Shown: positions 43,931 to 55,679 of the stretch, piece after piece
Layout: each line of letters opens with the position of its first letter
Position numbering within the stretch: the stretch's first letter is position 1
Source of the DNA: Molossus alvarezi
Lineage: Eukaryota; Chordata; Mammalia; Chiroptera; Molossidae
Direction of reading: 5' to 3'
NCBI GenBank assembly: GCA_037176705.1
Contig: CM073897.1
Coordinates: forward strand, 40,736,488-40,800,487
DNA: 64,000 nt
Translations under genes and position numbers: made by a program
The notes under the pieces: generated by a model
Told to the model about the DNA's origin: nothing
Databases searched by the model: none
What the model saw: only the letters and a program-made list of their open reading frames with translations

Positions 43931-44433
43931 ATACTGAAGACAAGATGGGCACAGGTAAACGTGGTGAGGCCACAAGTATCAAAAGCTCGACTTCATTTGT
44001 ACTGGCTGAAAAAACATTAGCGGGCTACTGAATGGGTTTTTGGAGCCAGAATATTTCCTGTAACGCAGGCTCGGCAACTCAAGGCACCTCCGCTTCATCA
44101 TTGCATCATCTGTGCTGTGTGTAAAATCCACCCGTTTCTTTCTTCCCAGAATTTCCCCAAGGTGGACCTATCGAGACCATATGGTGCTCAGTGGTTGTAC
44201 TTGTGATAATATTCTAATGAGGAGGTGCCCATATGAGGCTGTGTGAGTGGTCCCGATACAACTCAGTCTTATTGGTTGAATTTCTCCTCATTTCATTTTG
44301 TTGTATCCTCTTCCATTTTATTTTATCTACTTATTCTAATGTCATGGATTTAACACATTCCACTTTTACTAACATACATTTTCCCCTCTTTTAAAATAAA
44401 TTTTCCTTCAAGTCTATTCTGACCATCCCTGAT
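43931..44433. other. No gene or repeat recognised
   Basis: No element ends or exon seen. Confidence 0.4.
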
Positions 44434-44445
44434 ACCTTGATGTAT

Positions 44446-44448
<3 letters not shown>

Positions 44449-44484
<36 letters not shown>

Positions 44485-44684
44485 TTGGTCAGATAGAGCA
44501 GGAGGGGGAAAGAGAGGGAGAAACATCAATGTGAAAAGGACACATCGAGTGGTTGCCACCCACATGACCCAGCCAGGGCCAGGGACAAACTGCAACCAAG
44601 GTACATGCCCTGAGTGGGAACCGAACCCAGGTCTCTCTGGACCGCAGGCTGATGCTCTAACCACTAAGCCAAACCGGCCAGAGC
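44449..44684 (-). mobile_element. Ves SINE, type B, tail replaced by (TTTA)n
   Basis: Head at 44,684 (gctctggccggtttggcttagtgg). The 3' signature (atcctcacccgagga) is absent; instead about ten TTTA units (44,446-44,486) run directly into 'ttggtcagatagagcagg'. Perfect 15-bp target duplication 'accttgatgtattta' at 44,434 and 44,685. Confidence 0.94.
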
Positions 44685-44719
44685 ACCTTGATGTATTTAA
44701 ATGTGGAGGATAGAGAGGT

Positions 44720-44940
44720 TTTTATTTTCTGTAGTGATCTGTTTAATATTGAACACTTGTTAACTTTGGACATGCCATTTGACTTCTCTGACCTCAGGAT
44801 TCTACCCTAAGATGTGCTCGATGGTGCCGTCCTCCCAAAGGACTGAGGATGCTAATAGCAACTGATCATTGATTTCAATATTTTCAGATTATTTTCATAT
44901 CTGTCATTTGATTTATATGCCAATTTTGAGTGACAGGTAT
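44720..44940 (+). repeat. MIR SINE relic (weak)
   Basis: 'tttggacatgccatttgacttctctgacctcagg' fits the MIR core; the flanks are poorly preserved. Confidence 0.45.
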
Positions 44941-44967
44941 GAATCCCTACTTAAAAGTAAGAAAATG

Positions 44968-45206
44968 GCCCTGGCCGGTTTGGCTCAGTGGTAGAGTGTC
45001 CGCAGACCAATTAGTCTCGGGTTTGATTCTGGTCAAGGGCACATACCTCAGTTGTGGTTTGTCCCCTGCCCTGGTTGGATCGTGTGGGAGGCAGCCATTC
45101 GATGTGTCCCTCTCACATCAATATTTCTCTCTCTCTCCCTCCCTCCCCCTCTATCTGAAGAAAAATGAAAAAATTTGGGGTGAGGGTTAAAAACAAATTT
45201 TTTTTT
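44968..45206 (+). mobile_element. Ves SINE, type B
   Basis: Head 'gccctggccggtttggctcagtgg', B box 'ggtttgattct', body 'aggcagccattcgatgtg', shortened 3' end 'atttggggtgagggttaaa'. Target duplication 'aaagtaagaaaatg' / 'aaagtaagaagatg' at 44,954 and 45,207. Confidence 0.93.
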
Positions 45207-45220
45207 AAAGTAAGAAGATG

Positions 45221-46309
45221 ATGGCTCACAGTGATTTAAAAACTTACACAAGGTTATTCAATTATTTACTTAACAACACATGCTTCCTGCATATTAGTAT
45301 TCTTAGGAGTTCTTCAAGGTGCCAATGATAAAAAAAATAATGATGGAGGCCCTCTCATTGTTATGTGTACTTACAGTAAAGATCATGGGTACATATAAAA
45401 CAAATTATAATTCATTGTTAAAAGCACCTATCAGTTCATTTTACAGGGATTTTGCAAAAATTTGAAATATTATAAAACTCATGCACCAATCAAATAGGAG
45501 ATATTCAATAAGTGTCAACCAGTGCAAGTAACCATTGTTATATTCATTTTTATGTGCAGAATGCCTACTGTGTTCTATCAGCATTTAAATTGTTTTTATT
45601 ACAATTTTTTTCATTGCAAGGAACAGACACAGGGGAACTGGCTTATGCAGGAAAGGGGAGAACTTGTACCAAGTATGCCGAGCTATCGTGTGGTACCAGC
45701 TCAAGGGCAGGCCAGCAGCCAGTGCACACAAAGGAAGCAGACCCAGAAAAATGTAAAGCTATAAGGAGCCCAGGGATTTCCTCTCTAATTCTGTCTCAGC
45801 TCTTCTCTGTGTATCTGTACCACTGTTTTGTTTTTCTGCATATTAACTTCTTCTACTACTTACTCAAAATCGGGAAAATATCCACTCTCTGACTCTCTAA
45901 TTATAGTTTTGGTTTTTGTTGCCACTGTTAACATTTATGATGTTTTGTTGTTGTTTATTTGTGGGTTTTGTTTTTTTTTTCTCATATATTCATCCCATCC
46001 AAAAGTAAGTCCAGAATGAATTGACATCTTGCAGGCTCAATTCCAAACTCCTGATTGGAGTAGTTATGGGTCCACCCAGCCGTGGTCTGAGTACACACAT
46101 AACTATTAAAAATGTACTTCTATGACACCTATTTTATTAAGTTGAGGGGGGATATTTTTTAGAGTAGAAGGAGGTGTCATTGTGAGCTAAGCATGCATCT
46201 CGAAAAGTATATGTCCTGTCCAGGCCCCACAGACCCGGCCAGGAGGAAAGGCGGAAGTCACTTCCTATTGCACAGACGTGTAAAATGAGAGTCGTGAATT
46301 AGTATGTTC
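45221..46309. other. Unrecognised stretch
   Basis: A 126-codon plus-strand frame (45,512-45,892) overlaps an 80-codon one. The text 'gaacagacacaggggaactggcttatgcagg' (45,621-45,650) is reminiscent of a common ancient repeat start, but I cannot name it. No exon recognised. Confidence 0.35.
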
Positions 46310-46797
46310 AGCAAATACATTGAATGCTGTCTGAATGTCAGGCATGGTGACGGGGAATGATCATTTTCAACCTGTGAAGATCACATTCTATCAGGGATTG
46401 CAGCCGTCAGATGAATTGTCAAATACACATATGTGATTTAACTTTTAATAGGGGTTACAGAGAAGTGCGGGGTCTACGAGAACATGTAACGAGAGAAATA
46501 AACCTACCCTGGAGCTAACTGTGGCGACATAAAAGAATATTGCCTATGGAAGTGAATTTGAATTGAGCTCTAAGAGATTAGCAATTAATTAAGGGATGAA
46601 GGATAGGTCCGTGAGCTCACCAGGCAGATGAGGAGCAGAGAAGACAGAGAAAGGAACATGGCTCTTTCAGACTCATTTAAGACAGAGAAGATGAGAAAAA
46701 TGGTAAAGGACTAGCACCTGAGGTAGTCAGGAGCCGAAATATGAGTAGTTTCAAAAATGTTCTTTAAGTGCAATGAAGGCTACCTTTAAATGTTCAT

Positions 46798-47034
46798 CCT
46801 GGCCAGTTTCGCTCAGTGGTTAGAGCGTTGGCCTGCGATCCAGAAAAACCGGGGTTTGGTTCCCGCTAAGGGCATGTACCTCGGTTGCACTTTGTCCCCG
46901 GCCCTGGTTGGATCATGCGGGTGGCAGCCTCTTGATGTGTCCCTTTCACATCAATGTTTCTCTCTCTCCCTCCCACTCTATCTAAATTTAAAAAAAAAAA
47001 AAAAAAGGAAAATATCTTCGAGTGAGGATCAAAA

Positions 47035-47065
<31 letters not shown>

Positions 47066-47066
47066 A
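46798..47066 (+). mobile_element. Ves SINE, type B, with (AAAT)n tail
   Basis: Head 'cctggccagtttcgctcagtgg', B box 'ggtttggttcc'. The 3' part carries an extra A run (46,988-47,006) before 'gaaaatatcttcgagtgaggatc', then about eight AAAT units. Short target duplication 'taaatgtt' at 46,786 and 47,063. Confidence 0.93.
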
Positions 47067-47078
47067 TGTTTGAATCAG

Positions 47079-47332
47079 GCCCTGTCTGATTTGGCTCAAT
47101 GGTTAGAGCATCGGCCCCCAGACCGGAGTCTCAGGTTCCATTCCAGACAAAGGCATGTACCTTGGTTGTGGTTCGGTCCCCAGCCCTGGTCGGGGTCATG
47201 CAGGAGGCAACCAGTTGATGTGTCTCTCTCACATCGATGTCTCTCTCTCTCTCCCCCCCCTCCCTCCCACTCTATCTGAAGAGAAATGGAAAGAAAATAT
47301 CCTCGGGTGAGGATTAAAAATATATATATATA
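47079..47332 (+). mobile_element. Ves SINE, type B, inserted at the tail of the previous SINE
   Basis: Head 'gccctgtctgatttggctcaatgg', body 'ggcaaccagttgatgtgtctc', 3' signature 'atcctcgggtgaggatta' and TA-rich tail. Target duplication 'tttgaatcag' at 47,069 and 47,333, perfect over 10 bp, lying just past the first SINE's AAAT tail. Confidence 0.94.
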
Positions 47333-47560
47333 TTTGAATCAGAAGCATGACATGATCAAGTTTTGTGTTTTATAAAGTCCCTTGGGCTACAGTGTTGAAC
47401 ATGGATTGAAGAAGGAAAGGGTGGGTGAGGAGGAAGTAAGTCCGAGGCTCTTGCGGTGGCTCAGAGGAGAGACCAGGAGGGAGGAAAACGGGATTGAGGA
47501 ATCAGGGGGCAGACGAGCACAGACTGTCTTCTTTATTCTAACTTGACTTTGTAGCTCATT

Positions 47561-48199
47561 GTAATAGGCAAGGAGAAGCCACTAAGATACAGGAGCCATG
47601 GTTGAGCTGGAGCGTCAGTCCAGGTTGTATCCCATCCTATAGGACCAGGACATGTCTGAGACAACACCCTTTTCATTATTTATTATCACTTGATGATACA
47701 GAGTTAGTGGAAAGGTAAAAATGTACAGCACAATGTTTACTAATAGCAGATGGAGAAAAAGGGGAAATTATCCCCTGGGACAGAAAATGCTGAATTCAAA
47801 TTCAAAAGACATGATGTTTTCACTCCCTCAATCTTCTCTTCATTCTCTTTTTCGCGACTTTATTTACTTTACCGTGAAGCATTATGTATACACACAGATT
47901 CTTTATAAAAGAGATACCGCTTTGCTTTTTCTACTTAAAGAGAGCTTTCTTTTCCAGTTTTTAAAAGAATGGTACAGATGAAAGACTAAGAAAAAAATGC
48001 TTTGCCAACCTACAGGGAACCCAGGAGCAGGCAGACGCGGGGACACGTGCTGTATTTTTTTATTTTTCAGCAGTAGCCAAGGTTTCCATCTCTGTAGGAA
48101 TGTGCTCAGAAAACCCTCTGATCTCTAATAAAAGCGATCCTATTCCTGAACCTACTATCACAGGAAAGTGGATAAAGATAAAAATGCAGCCCAAAGGGA
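47561..48199. other. No gene or repeat recognised
   Basis: An 86-codon plus-strand frame at 47,721-47,981 shows no domain. Confidence 0.4.
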
Positions 48200-48360
48200 T
48201 CAAGGAGTGGAAACCCCGAATTCTCCCAAATGCTTCTCTTGATACTCATTGGTTATGTTACTTTGGGTAAATTATTTAAGTTCTTAGTGTCTTTATTTCC
48301 TCATCTATAACATGAAGATACAAATAGTCCTTTCACTGTAAGGTTGTGTGAAATATCTAA
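48200..48360 (+). repeat. MIR SINE relic
   Basis: 'ttggttatgttactttgggtaaattatttaag', 'ctttatttcctcatctataacatgaag', 'gtaaggttgtgtgaaatatc' in plus-strand MIR order. Confidence 0.7.
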
Positions 48361-48639
48361 TGTTCACCACATGGACAATTTTGAGATGGTGAGAAAAATA
48401 TTATTTTTAAGTTTCTGATTATTTTACAGTTCGGAATATGATGGAGAGAGCCGCGCTCTCTTAGAGATGAATCTGTCTCTAAGATTAATCCATGGGTCTC
48501 ATATAACTCATAATCCATATAATTTATTACATACAACACCTGATTATGATGCGGTCATCCATTTCCCGCTTCTCATTCTCTCTTGATCGATATTAATCAG
48601 GTATCTATCTCTCCCACTTCATCTAAATAGGTCCTACCA

Positions 48640-50145
48640 GTGTTGCTATGACTGCAATGTGGATAAACCCAGAAGTCAGTCTTCGGTCCTCACCTTAACT
48701 TGATTTCTCAGCAGCATCTGGAGTAGCTCATTGCTTTCGGTTCCGTGGAACACTTTCTGCACTTACCTTTTCAGAACACCATTGTCCTCTTTCCTCTTCT
48801 CTTACCTCCTCCTTTGCCACTCATCACCATCCCCTAGATTTCTAAAAATGGAAATGTTTTAGGCCTCATTTCTCAGATTTCTTCTACTTTCTATTCAAGG
48901 TTACCCCTGGTTAATACCATTCAGTTACATGGTTTTATCCTCACCCGAGGACATTTTTCCATTTTTTGTTCAGGTAGAGTGGGAGGGAGAGAGAGGAAGA
49001 GAGAGAGAGAGAAACATCGATGTGAAAGGAACACATCGAGTGGCTGCCACCCGCACGACCGACCAGGGCCGGGGACAAACTGCAACCGAGGTACGTGCCC
49101 TTAGCGGGAACCGAACCCGGGTCTCTCTGGACCGCAAGCCGACGCTCTAACCGCTGAGCCAAACCGGCCAGGGCCAGTTACATGGTTTTAAATATTATAT
49201 CGGCAGCCCTAGGTCAGCTGTGTCCTCTGAACCCCAGACTTGTGCACCCAACTGATTATTTGACACCACCACTTGGCTCTCTGACAGGCAACTCAAAATT
49301 AAGAGTTCCAATAATGATTGCCTTTTTTCCACTGCTTCAAAATGTCTCATTCCACAGTCCGTCTCCTCTTAGAAAATGTCAACTCTATTTTTTCAGTAAC
49401 TCAAGCACATTCATGGAGTTATCCTTAATTCTTCTCTTTCCCTCACACTCTGCATCCAATGCATGAGTCAACATCAGTGTTTCTATCTACAAAATAGATC
49501 CACTCCTTGCCCACCTGTGTCTCCTAATCTGGACAAAGCCTTGATCAGTGGAAGATTCTCTTAACCTGGCTCTCTGCTTCCCACTTTGCCTTCTTCTGTT
49601 TGTCCTCAACACAATATAATATTTCCTTAACATGTACATTTAGTTATGGCAATCCTCTGCCCAAATTTTTCCAGTGTCAGTTCATTTGCTTAGAGTAAAA
49701 GCCAAATATCTTACAGTGGCCTGTGAGTCCCTGTGCTCTGGCACATGTCACCGCTGTCTCCTCCTCATCTTTTCCTGTTCATTCTGCCTCAGCCACACTG
49801 GTCTCCTTGGGCTACCTCTGCCACAAGGCTCTGAATTCCCTGCTCTCCATAACCTACTTCCTCCTTGGCTGCAGAGCTCCAATAAGATCCTCCAGTGTGG
49901 CCTTCTCCAACCATCCCACATAAAATCATGCCTCCCCCCTTCACTGGCTGCCCCTCCCTGGTTTATTTTCTCCACAGTACTTTTTACCATTGTATATACT
50001 GCGTGTTCATATGCTTTCTCTAACTACTAGAATGCACTCTTCACAAGGGTTAGAACTTTGTTATCTCTGCCTGTAGCCACCAGACCAGGGCTTGCCATAT
50101 GAAACACACACATATATTTGTCAAATAAACAAATAAATTAGGAAT
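48640..50145 (+). mobile_element. L2 LINE, long sense copy with natural 3' end
   Basis: Continuous L2 text: 'ctgcacttaccttttcagaac', then after a SINE 'ggttttaaatattatatcgg', 'ctgaaccccagacttgtgcacccaactg', 'cacttggctctctgacaggc', 'aactctattttttcagtaac', 'ctcacactctgcatccaatgc', 'ccaaatttttccagtgtcag', 'gccacactggtctccttggg', and the terminal 'ctgcctgtagccaccagacc' / 'aaataaacaaataaatta'. It covers the reverse-transcriptase palm-proximal part through the 3' end. The catalytic YADD codons appear lost in a small deletion near 49,195. About 1.27 kb net of the SINE; stops in all frames. Confidence 0.8.
48938..49174 (-). mobile_element. Ves SINE, type B, young, inside the L2
   Basis: Head at 49,174 (gccctggccggtttggctcagcgg), 3' signature 'atcctcacccgaggacatt', many CpGs retained. 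Perfect 16-bp target duplication 'cagttacatggtttta' at 48,922-48,937 and 49,175-49,190. With 37,094 it is among the two best-preserved copies. Confidence 0.97.
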
Positions 50146-51384
50146 GCTGTCGGTGCCCATATAGACCTCACAGGTCTTGTTCAACAACTTCAACTGACCA
50201 GGCTCATTCTTGGAGCTGGTGATGTATCAGTTAAGAAAATGTGACTTCATCTCTCTAGGAGCTTGTAGCCTAGGGGGTGAGATAGATAAGAGTTTGGGAC
50301 TGGATGCCCCTCTTCCCACCACCATCACCACGACAAACCCAGTGCCTGGAAAGAGTTTGCATGCAGGTAGTTCGTTTTATGTAGTTACCCAGAGAACAGA
50401 GGTAGAGTACTAGGAAGGGTGAGAGAGGAAGCAAAAGTTAATGTGAGTGGGATATTAAGCCGGTCGCCCTGTGGGCAAGTGGAACTCAGCCTCTCTCCTA
50501 AGTGGTGTAACCCAGGTCTCAGGATTATAGACCCGAGAGGCAGCAGCAGGCAGCCTCCAGCCCCAACCTCTGTTTTGGCACTGTTGGGAGTCTCCTAAGG
50601 CCTGATGATTCATACATGCTTCCGGGGCATGTGTCATGAGTGCCAGAGGCATTAGAGAAGCCCCCAGGAGAAAGTGAGAGATGCGCTGTGCAGACGAACG
50701 GGCACTGCTGGTCTGTTCCTGGGCACCACTGGGCCAAGGCAATGTGCCGGAGGGTGTGCGGTGGAGAACTCGAGGCTTCAACAGCAACACGTTAATAGGC
50801 AGTGATACATGAAAGAGGTACTGAAATACACACTTCAGTACAAATAAAATGCAGTAATAGAATAAGGCGAGAAGAGATTGGTCATGGCTTTGAATATACA
50901 GGAAAGCTTTGGGATAGAAGCATATTTTTAGCAGGAGCTATGGGTAGAAGGTAGACTGTCCTCTGAGTGAGTTTCAAGGCTATTTTCATGAATAAGAAAA
51001 GGCAGGGGAAGAGGTTAGTAACGTTCATTTCAGTCATTTCAATGCAGTTTGTTCTATAAAGCAAGCAGTCCCGGTTGATTCCATATAGGGCCTGGGGTAC
51101 AGCAGAGGCTTGTTTGACGAATGCTTAGTCCAGAATAAGGCACTGGCTATGAGGGTTGGGGCAAAAAAAAAAAAAAAGAGTGAGAAGGAAAAAAGTCTCT
51201 ATTTTATTTCATGTACAGTCCAGATGGAAGAGTAAAAGTTTTGCATACAGTTTTACAGACATGACACCTTAAATTACTGAGGAATTCCACATCTTTATTT
51301 TCCACCTCTGAATCTTTAAACATCGAATGTAGTCAGCTACCCGGCAGAGCTCCAGGATGGCCCTTCTGATTGCCTGGTTAGAAC
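50146..51384. other. No gene recognised; longest SINE-poor interval begins here
   Basis: GC-richer at 50,450-50,790, where a 111-codon minus-strand frame lacks a domain. A 15-A run lies near 51,164. 50,870-51,050 could be antisense L2 but is too decayed to call. Confidence 0.35.
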
Positions 51385-51750
51385 AGGTGTGCACATCCAA
51401 GTCCATTCTGGTCAGACTGTGGGCTGCCACCACAAACTGCCACAGACGAACGTTTATTTCCTACGCTCTGGGGCTGGAAGTTCAGAGCAGAGTTCCAGCA
51501 CAATCAGGTTCCCTTTGAGGGTCGTCTTCCTGCTAAGGTCCTCACATGGATGTTCCTTGGTTGGTGCATAGAGAGCAAGTGAGCTCATGTCTCTTCCTTT
51601 TTTTTTATCTCTTGAGAGCTTCACTCTCATGACATCTACTAAACCCAGTTACCTCCCACAGGCCCCATCCTCAAATACCATCACATTGCGGTTTAGGGCT
51701 TGCATATATGAACTTAGGGGAGATGCATTATTTGCTTCATAGCAGAGTCA
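51385..51750 (-). mobile_element. MLT1-type LTR relic (ERVL-MaLR)
   Basis: 'ggctgccaccacaaactgcc', 'gtttatttcctacgctctggggctgg', 'gaggtcctcacatggatg'-like text, 'ccacaggccccatcctcaaataccatcac', 'catatatgaacttaggggagatgc' is the reverse complement of an MLT1-type LTR. It lies in the same orientation as the copy at 12,660. Confidence 0.7.
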
Positions 51751-52559
51751 TTACCAGTATCTCCCTGTATTCTTTATCAGATTGCAAAGGTAGAATTGAA
51801 ACAGATGAAACGGGTTAGTGGACGTAAAGTGTCTTCAGAAAGAGACTTTAGACTGTGGCAGCAAAAGGAATTCGCACAAAGTGATTCATAAGCCTAGGTT
51901 AGAAAGGAAACTTAGAGCAAGGTTGGAGAACCAAACGACAATATTATATGAGTGCCTGCTAGTCTCAGACAGAGTGCTGGGCATTATGGTGTAAGCAGGA
52001 GTGAGTCAGGGTTCCTCAAGGACTAGAACATCTAAAGTGCGCATGCTCCTAAATGATAGTTCAGCTTGGAGATAGGAAAGTTGGAGGAAGGATGAGTGAT
52101 AGATGTCAACCTCATAGAAACATTTTTCTTTGCTTGCCAAAGTGATCTAACCATTTTGAAAAAGAAAAAACAAATACATTAATACAGAGCTATTGCACAT
52201 GTGTGCAGTTCTACCCAAAACAGAATATTGAATACAAATAGGTTTTTGCTAGATTAAAATGTGCATCACTTTTTTTTTTTTTATTTAAAATGTGTGTTGT
52301 GAGTACAGTGTGTACCCATCATTGCAGATGGATTGATGGATAGAGGGATGGATAGATAAGGCGCATGCCTCAGCGTCAAGACATCCCCCGCCCAGTCATA
52401 GGAGCAATGCTACTCAACACCCGACTCTCCTGTAATGTGGTAGTTCTCTGGTAGACACGCACGGAAATTTGAGGGTACAGGAAGGGGCTAAAAAGATCTG
52501 CTTTGAACCAAGGGGCATTTTTCAGAAAAGAAACGAATTGCGCTCAGTCTCTCAAGGGC
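51751..52559. other. No gene or repeat recognised
   Basis: Contains a T-run near 52,270 and 'gatggattgatggatagagggatgg' (52,327-52,351), a small GATG-type repeat. Confidence 0.4.
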
Positions 52560-53220
52560 AGAGTTTCAGTGTATGGAGACAGGAGAGGACATTTCAAGCA
52601 GAGGAAGAATGGTGTTAGGCATGCTGAAAGGCGATGATATGTCTGGAGGTAGCTGCAGGCTTGGGACCATGTTGGGGGAGCAGGTCAAGGGCGGGGAGGA
52701 CCTTGGCAATGCCAGCAGGGGTGAGACTTCAGGGCCTCAGAGGTCAGGCTATGGAGCTTGGCCCTCATGTCAGTGGGTGGCGATTCCCAGTTCTTACAAG
52801 ATGCTTCTCTAAAACAGCTTCCAAAGACAAATAAGTTAGAAAAATTCTTTACTTTCCAGGAGTCCACATGACACCTCAGCTTATGAAAGCTGCTTAAAAG
52901 GAAAGGATATTTTTAACTTTGTTTCATTCCAGTTTTTTCCAAGAATCTTTCAAATATATATATATATATATAGTTCTTCTCTCAAAATCTATTTGAATGT
53001 CATGGAACATCATTGCAGGGAATTCTTTGGAATGAAGGGTTTAAGCAGGAACGGGTGAGATCAATTGTGCTTTTGAAATGTCACTCTGGTTACAGTGTGG
53101 GGGATGGGAAGGAAGCCTTTAATTTGGATATGGGTTAAAATAAGCTGTCACAGTGCTTGGAGTGAGAGGACACAGTGGATGTGGGGTGTTGGTGACAGAG
53201 CTGAGTCATCAGGAGATTGT
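52560..53220 (-). mobile_element. L2 LINE relic, antisense
   Basis: 'cattttcaagcagaggaag'-like start, 'gaagggtttaagcaggaacggg', 'cactctggttacagtgtggggg', 'gtggatgtggggtgttgg' follow antisense L2. A short AT run lies at 52,955-52,971. Confidence 0.55.
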
Positions 53221-53249
53221 GAGCAAGTTGGGGGAAGCTGAATAGACCT

Positions 53250-53450
53250 GTGGTTCTCTCTTTGTTTAGAATCAAAATCCCCTGGAGGGCTTGCTGAGCT
53301 GCAGGTGATCAGGCCCCACTCCTAGAGCTTCTTTCAACAGGTCTTGGTCCAGGGCCTGCGACTCTGCATTTCTAACCACCTCCCAGGTACTGCTCCTGCT
53401 GCTGGTCTGGATGTCACACTCTGAGAATCTTTGTTGTAAGATCTGCAAAG
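53250..53450 (+). mobile_element. MER5-type hAT-Charlie relic (non-autonomous)
   Basis: 'gtggttctctctttg', 'atcaaaatcccctggagggcttgctgag', 'ggccccactcctagag', 'gcatttctaaccacctccc', 'ctgctggtctggatgtcacactctgagaatc' is a near full-length MER5A-like element with decayed terminal repeats. It encodes nothing. Confidence 0.8.
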
Positions 53451-54985
53451 TCTTCTCTGTCACTAGATGCCAGGGTACTTTCTTAGTCCCTGACCAGCTG
53501 GCTGTATACTATGTCCTTCCTCACGGCCCCCATGCTCTCCTCTTCTCTGGACTGGAAGCTACCAGAAAAACACCCCCGATGAGTTGACAGTGTGTCAGCT
53601 GAGTGATCCTTGCTCCATGAGTGGGGGATGTGTTGATGAGAGTCAGGGACCTGATCCGGGTTAATCACATGACACATCATTACCCAGCTTTGCCTGTGTC
53701 CCCAGGACCTCCATAGCCAACCCCTTCTTCTCACCTTTGCCACCATGTTCAGACAGTCCCGAGCTACCAACTCCTCAGCCGGTCTGCCGGGTATTCATTC
53801 TCTCCTGGGAAGTCATGCTAGCCCCATAAAGTCCCCTCTTTGCTAGGAGAACTGCTAACCCCTTGAAACTCCTCCCAATGATGTTTATGAAACATTTTAG
53901 TTGAACGGAAAGATTTTCTCCAGGCCAGAAGTTACTGTCATTAACATTTAGACAGGTTGGCTGTTCCCTGCTCTGTATCACTCTGTGTTCCATTCTCTCA
54001 TAATGGAGGGACGTAGGGAGAACTGAAGACTCTCAACCCAAATGTCCTTCCCGAACAAAGCCAACTGCCTGGTGTAGGATCATTTCTATATTCCATGCTG
54101 CTAGCACCAGAACTCCCCCAACACCCCCCTCTCCCCTGCATTCCCCTGCGGGGGTCCATGGTGGTCTTGAGCCCTTTTAGCCTTCACCCACCTGCAACCA
54201 AAAGAAGAATCACTCCTACTCCTTCTTGTGAGCAAGAATTGATCCATCCGGAGCGCTAAACCTACATAGTAGTCTGCTGTGGCTCCCTGGCTCCCACTCC
54301 ACGTGCAACCAGGTGTGACAACAGGGAGCCTGGAGCTGAGCTGTGAGGACTCATGGCTAACCTAAATCTCCTCCCCAGTTTCTCAAACGCCAGGATATGT
54401 ACTCTGTGTCCATCACTTAGCATTTCTTTCCAAGTGGTTACCCTGGCATAGACATAATTCTGGCCCGTGTGTCCGTATCAGAAAACCACTCCATTGGTAT
54501 GCGGTGGGCGCTGGAGTGAGACACAGTGAGTTCCTGTGTCACATATGTGAGGGGCAGCAGGGGAGGCCGTGGAGACCTGGCTGCAAGGCTGCGGAGTAGA
54601 GAAGACCGCACACGGGGTGAGAGGCCCGCGGGTGTCAAGGGGAGCAGGCGGACCCTGAGGAGGAACCAGTGTTCCTTTCGCAGCTCTTGTGAGTCAGACA
54701 CTTGACGGTGTGATTGGCATGCAGGCCCACCAGGCTGGGGGTCAAGGACAGGCTCATTAACTCCCAACAGCCCATCTCACGGGGGAGAGCCCCACTGACC
54801 TCACAGCTGACTCCGAGCAATTGTGTCCACGTTACAGTTTTAGTTGTTTATTTTTTTCTTTTGCATTTTACAAAATGCAATCTACAAAATCGCATTGAAA
54901 ACAGTACTTTTTTAAAAAATCGTTTCACGAGTCATTAATATCTTAGTATATTTGTTTTAAACATCTCTCTCACTCTCTTTCTCTC
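53451..54985. other. No gene recognised
   Basis: GC-richer, unique-looking sequence with C-runs at 54,113-54,134. Minus-strand frames of up to 109 codons (54,438-54,767) show no domain. The lack of any recognised repeat over about 1.5 kb makes this the least repetitive stretch of the second half. Confidence 0.35.
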
Positions 54986-55040
54986 TCTCTCCACACACCA
55001 CACACACACACACACATACAAACACAGGCAAACACACATT
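54986..55040. repeat. (CA)n microsatellite, interrupted
   Basis: CT-rich run then CA units ('ccacacaccacacacacacacacacatac', 'gcaaacacac') leading directly into the tail of a minus-strand SINE. Confidence 0.85.
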
Positions 55041-55047
55041 TTTTTTT

Positions 55048-55250
55048 CTCTATTAATTTTTAGAGAGAAAGGAAGGGAGAGGGAGAGAGAGATAGAAATA
55101 TCGATGAGAGAGAACATCAGTTGGCTGCCTCCTGCATGCCCCCCACTGGGGATCGGGCCCACAACCTGGGCATGTGCCCTGACCGGGAATCAAACTGATG
55201 ACCTCTTGGTGCATGGGTCGACGCTCGACCACTGAACCACACCAGCTGGG
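55048..55250 (-). mobile_element. Ves SINE, type A
   Basis: Head at 55,250 (cccagctggtgtggttcagtgg), tail 'ctattaatttttagag' after a T-run. Likely duplication 'cacatttttttttt' / 'cacattattttttttt' at 55,035 and 55,252. It inserted at the end of the CA repeat. Confidence 0.93.
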
Positions 55251-55679
55251 TCACATTATTTTTTTTTTCTGACCAATTTGTAAAAAGTTGTAGAGTTGGA
55301 ATCAGGTTCATCCCTCCTCGAAAAACTTTACTAACACTGCCATTAATCTTGGACTACAAAGGTTACAAAGGGAAAACCACTTTCACAGCCAGATGTGGAA
55401 ACTGTTTCCTGGTTCACAGATTCAGCAGGAAGCAGTGGGGAACTGCCTCCTGCAGTTTGGGGCCTGTGTCCCTGGGCCAGTCTGACCCCTCTACCTCTCT
55501 TCCTGAAAACTTGAAGGAAGTCACAAAACTCACGTCTGCAGGGATTGTGGGGTGATCAAATACGTTGTCAGCCACACCAGGACACTTTCAAAACTGAGCC
55601 TTGAGCAAGATGGTCCCTGATTAGCGGAGAAGCAATGGCACTCACAGGCCCTGGCACATTTTGTGACCAAAGAACAGCC
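55251..55679. other. No gene or repeat recognised
   Basis: Unique-looking DNA. Confidence 0.4.

Larger units (their letters stand above)
46310..47560 (-). mobile_element. L2 LINE relic, antisense, split by two SINEs
   Basis: 'gaatgtcaggcatggtgacgg', 'ggagctaactgtggcgacat'-like purine-rich text, 'tctttaagtgcaatgaagg', then after both SINEs 'gaagcatgacatgatcaag', 'cccttgggctacagtgttgaac', 'gaagaaggaaagggtgggtg'. It is continuous with the antisense L2 line '...gtgacatgatctg...ggctgctgtgttgag...'. Confidence 0.7.
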
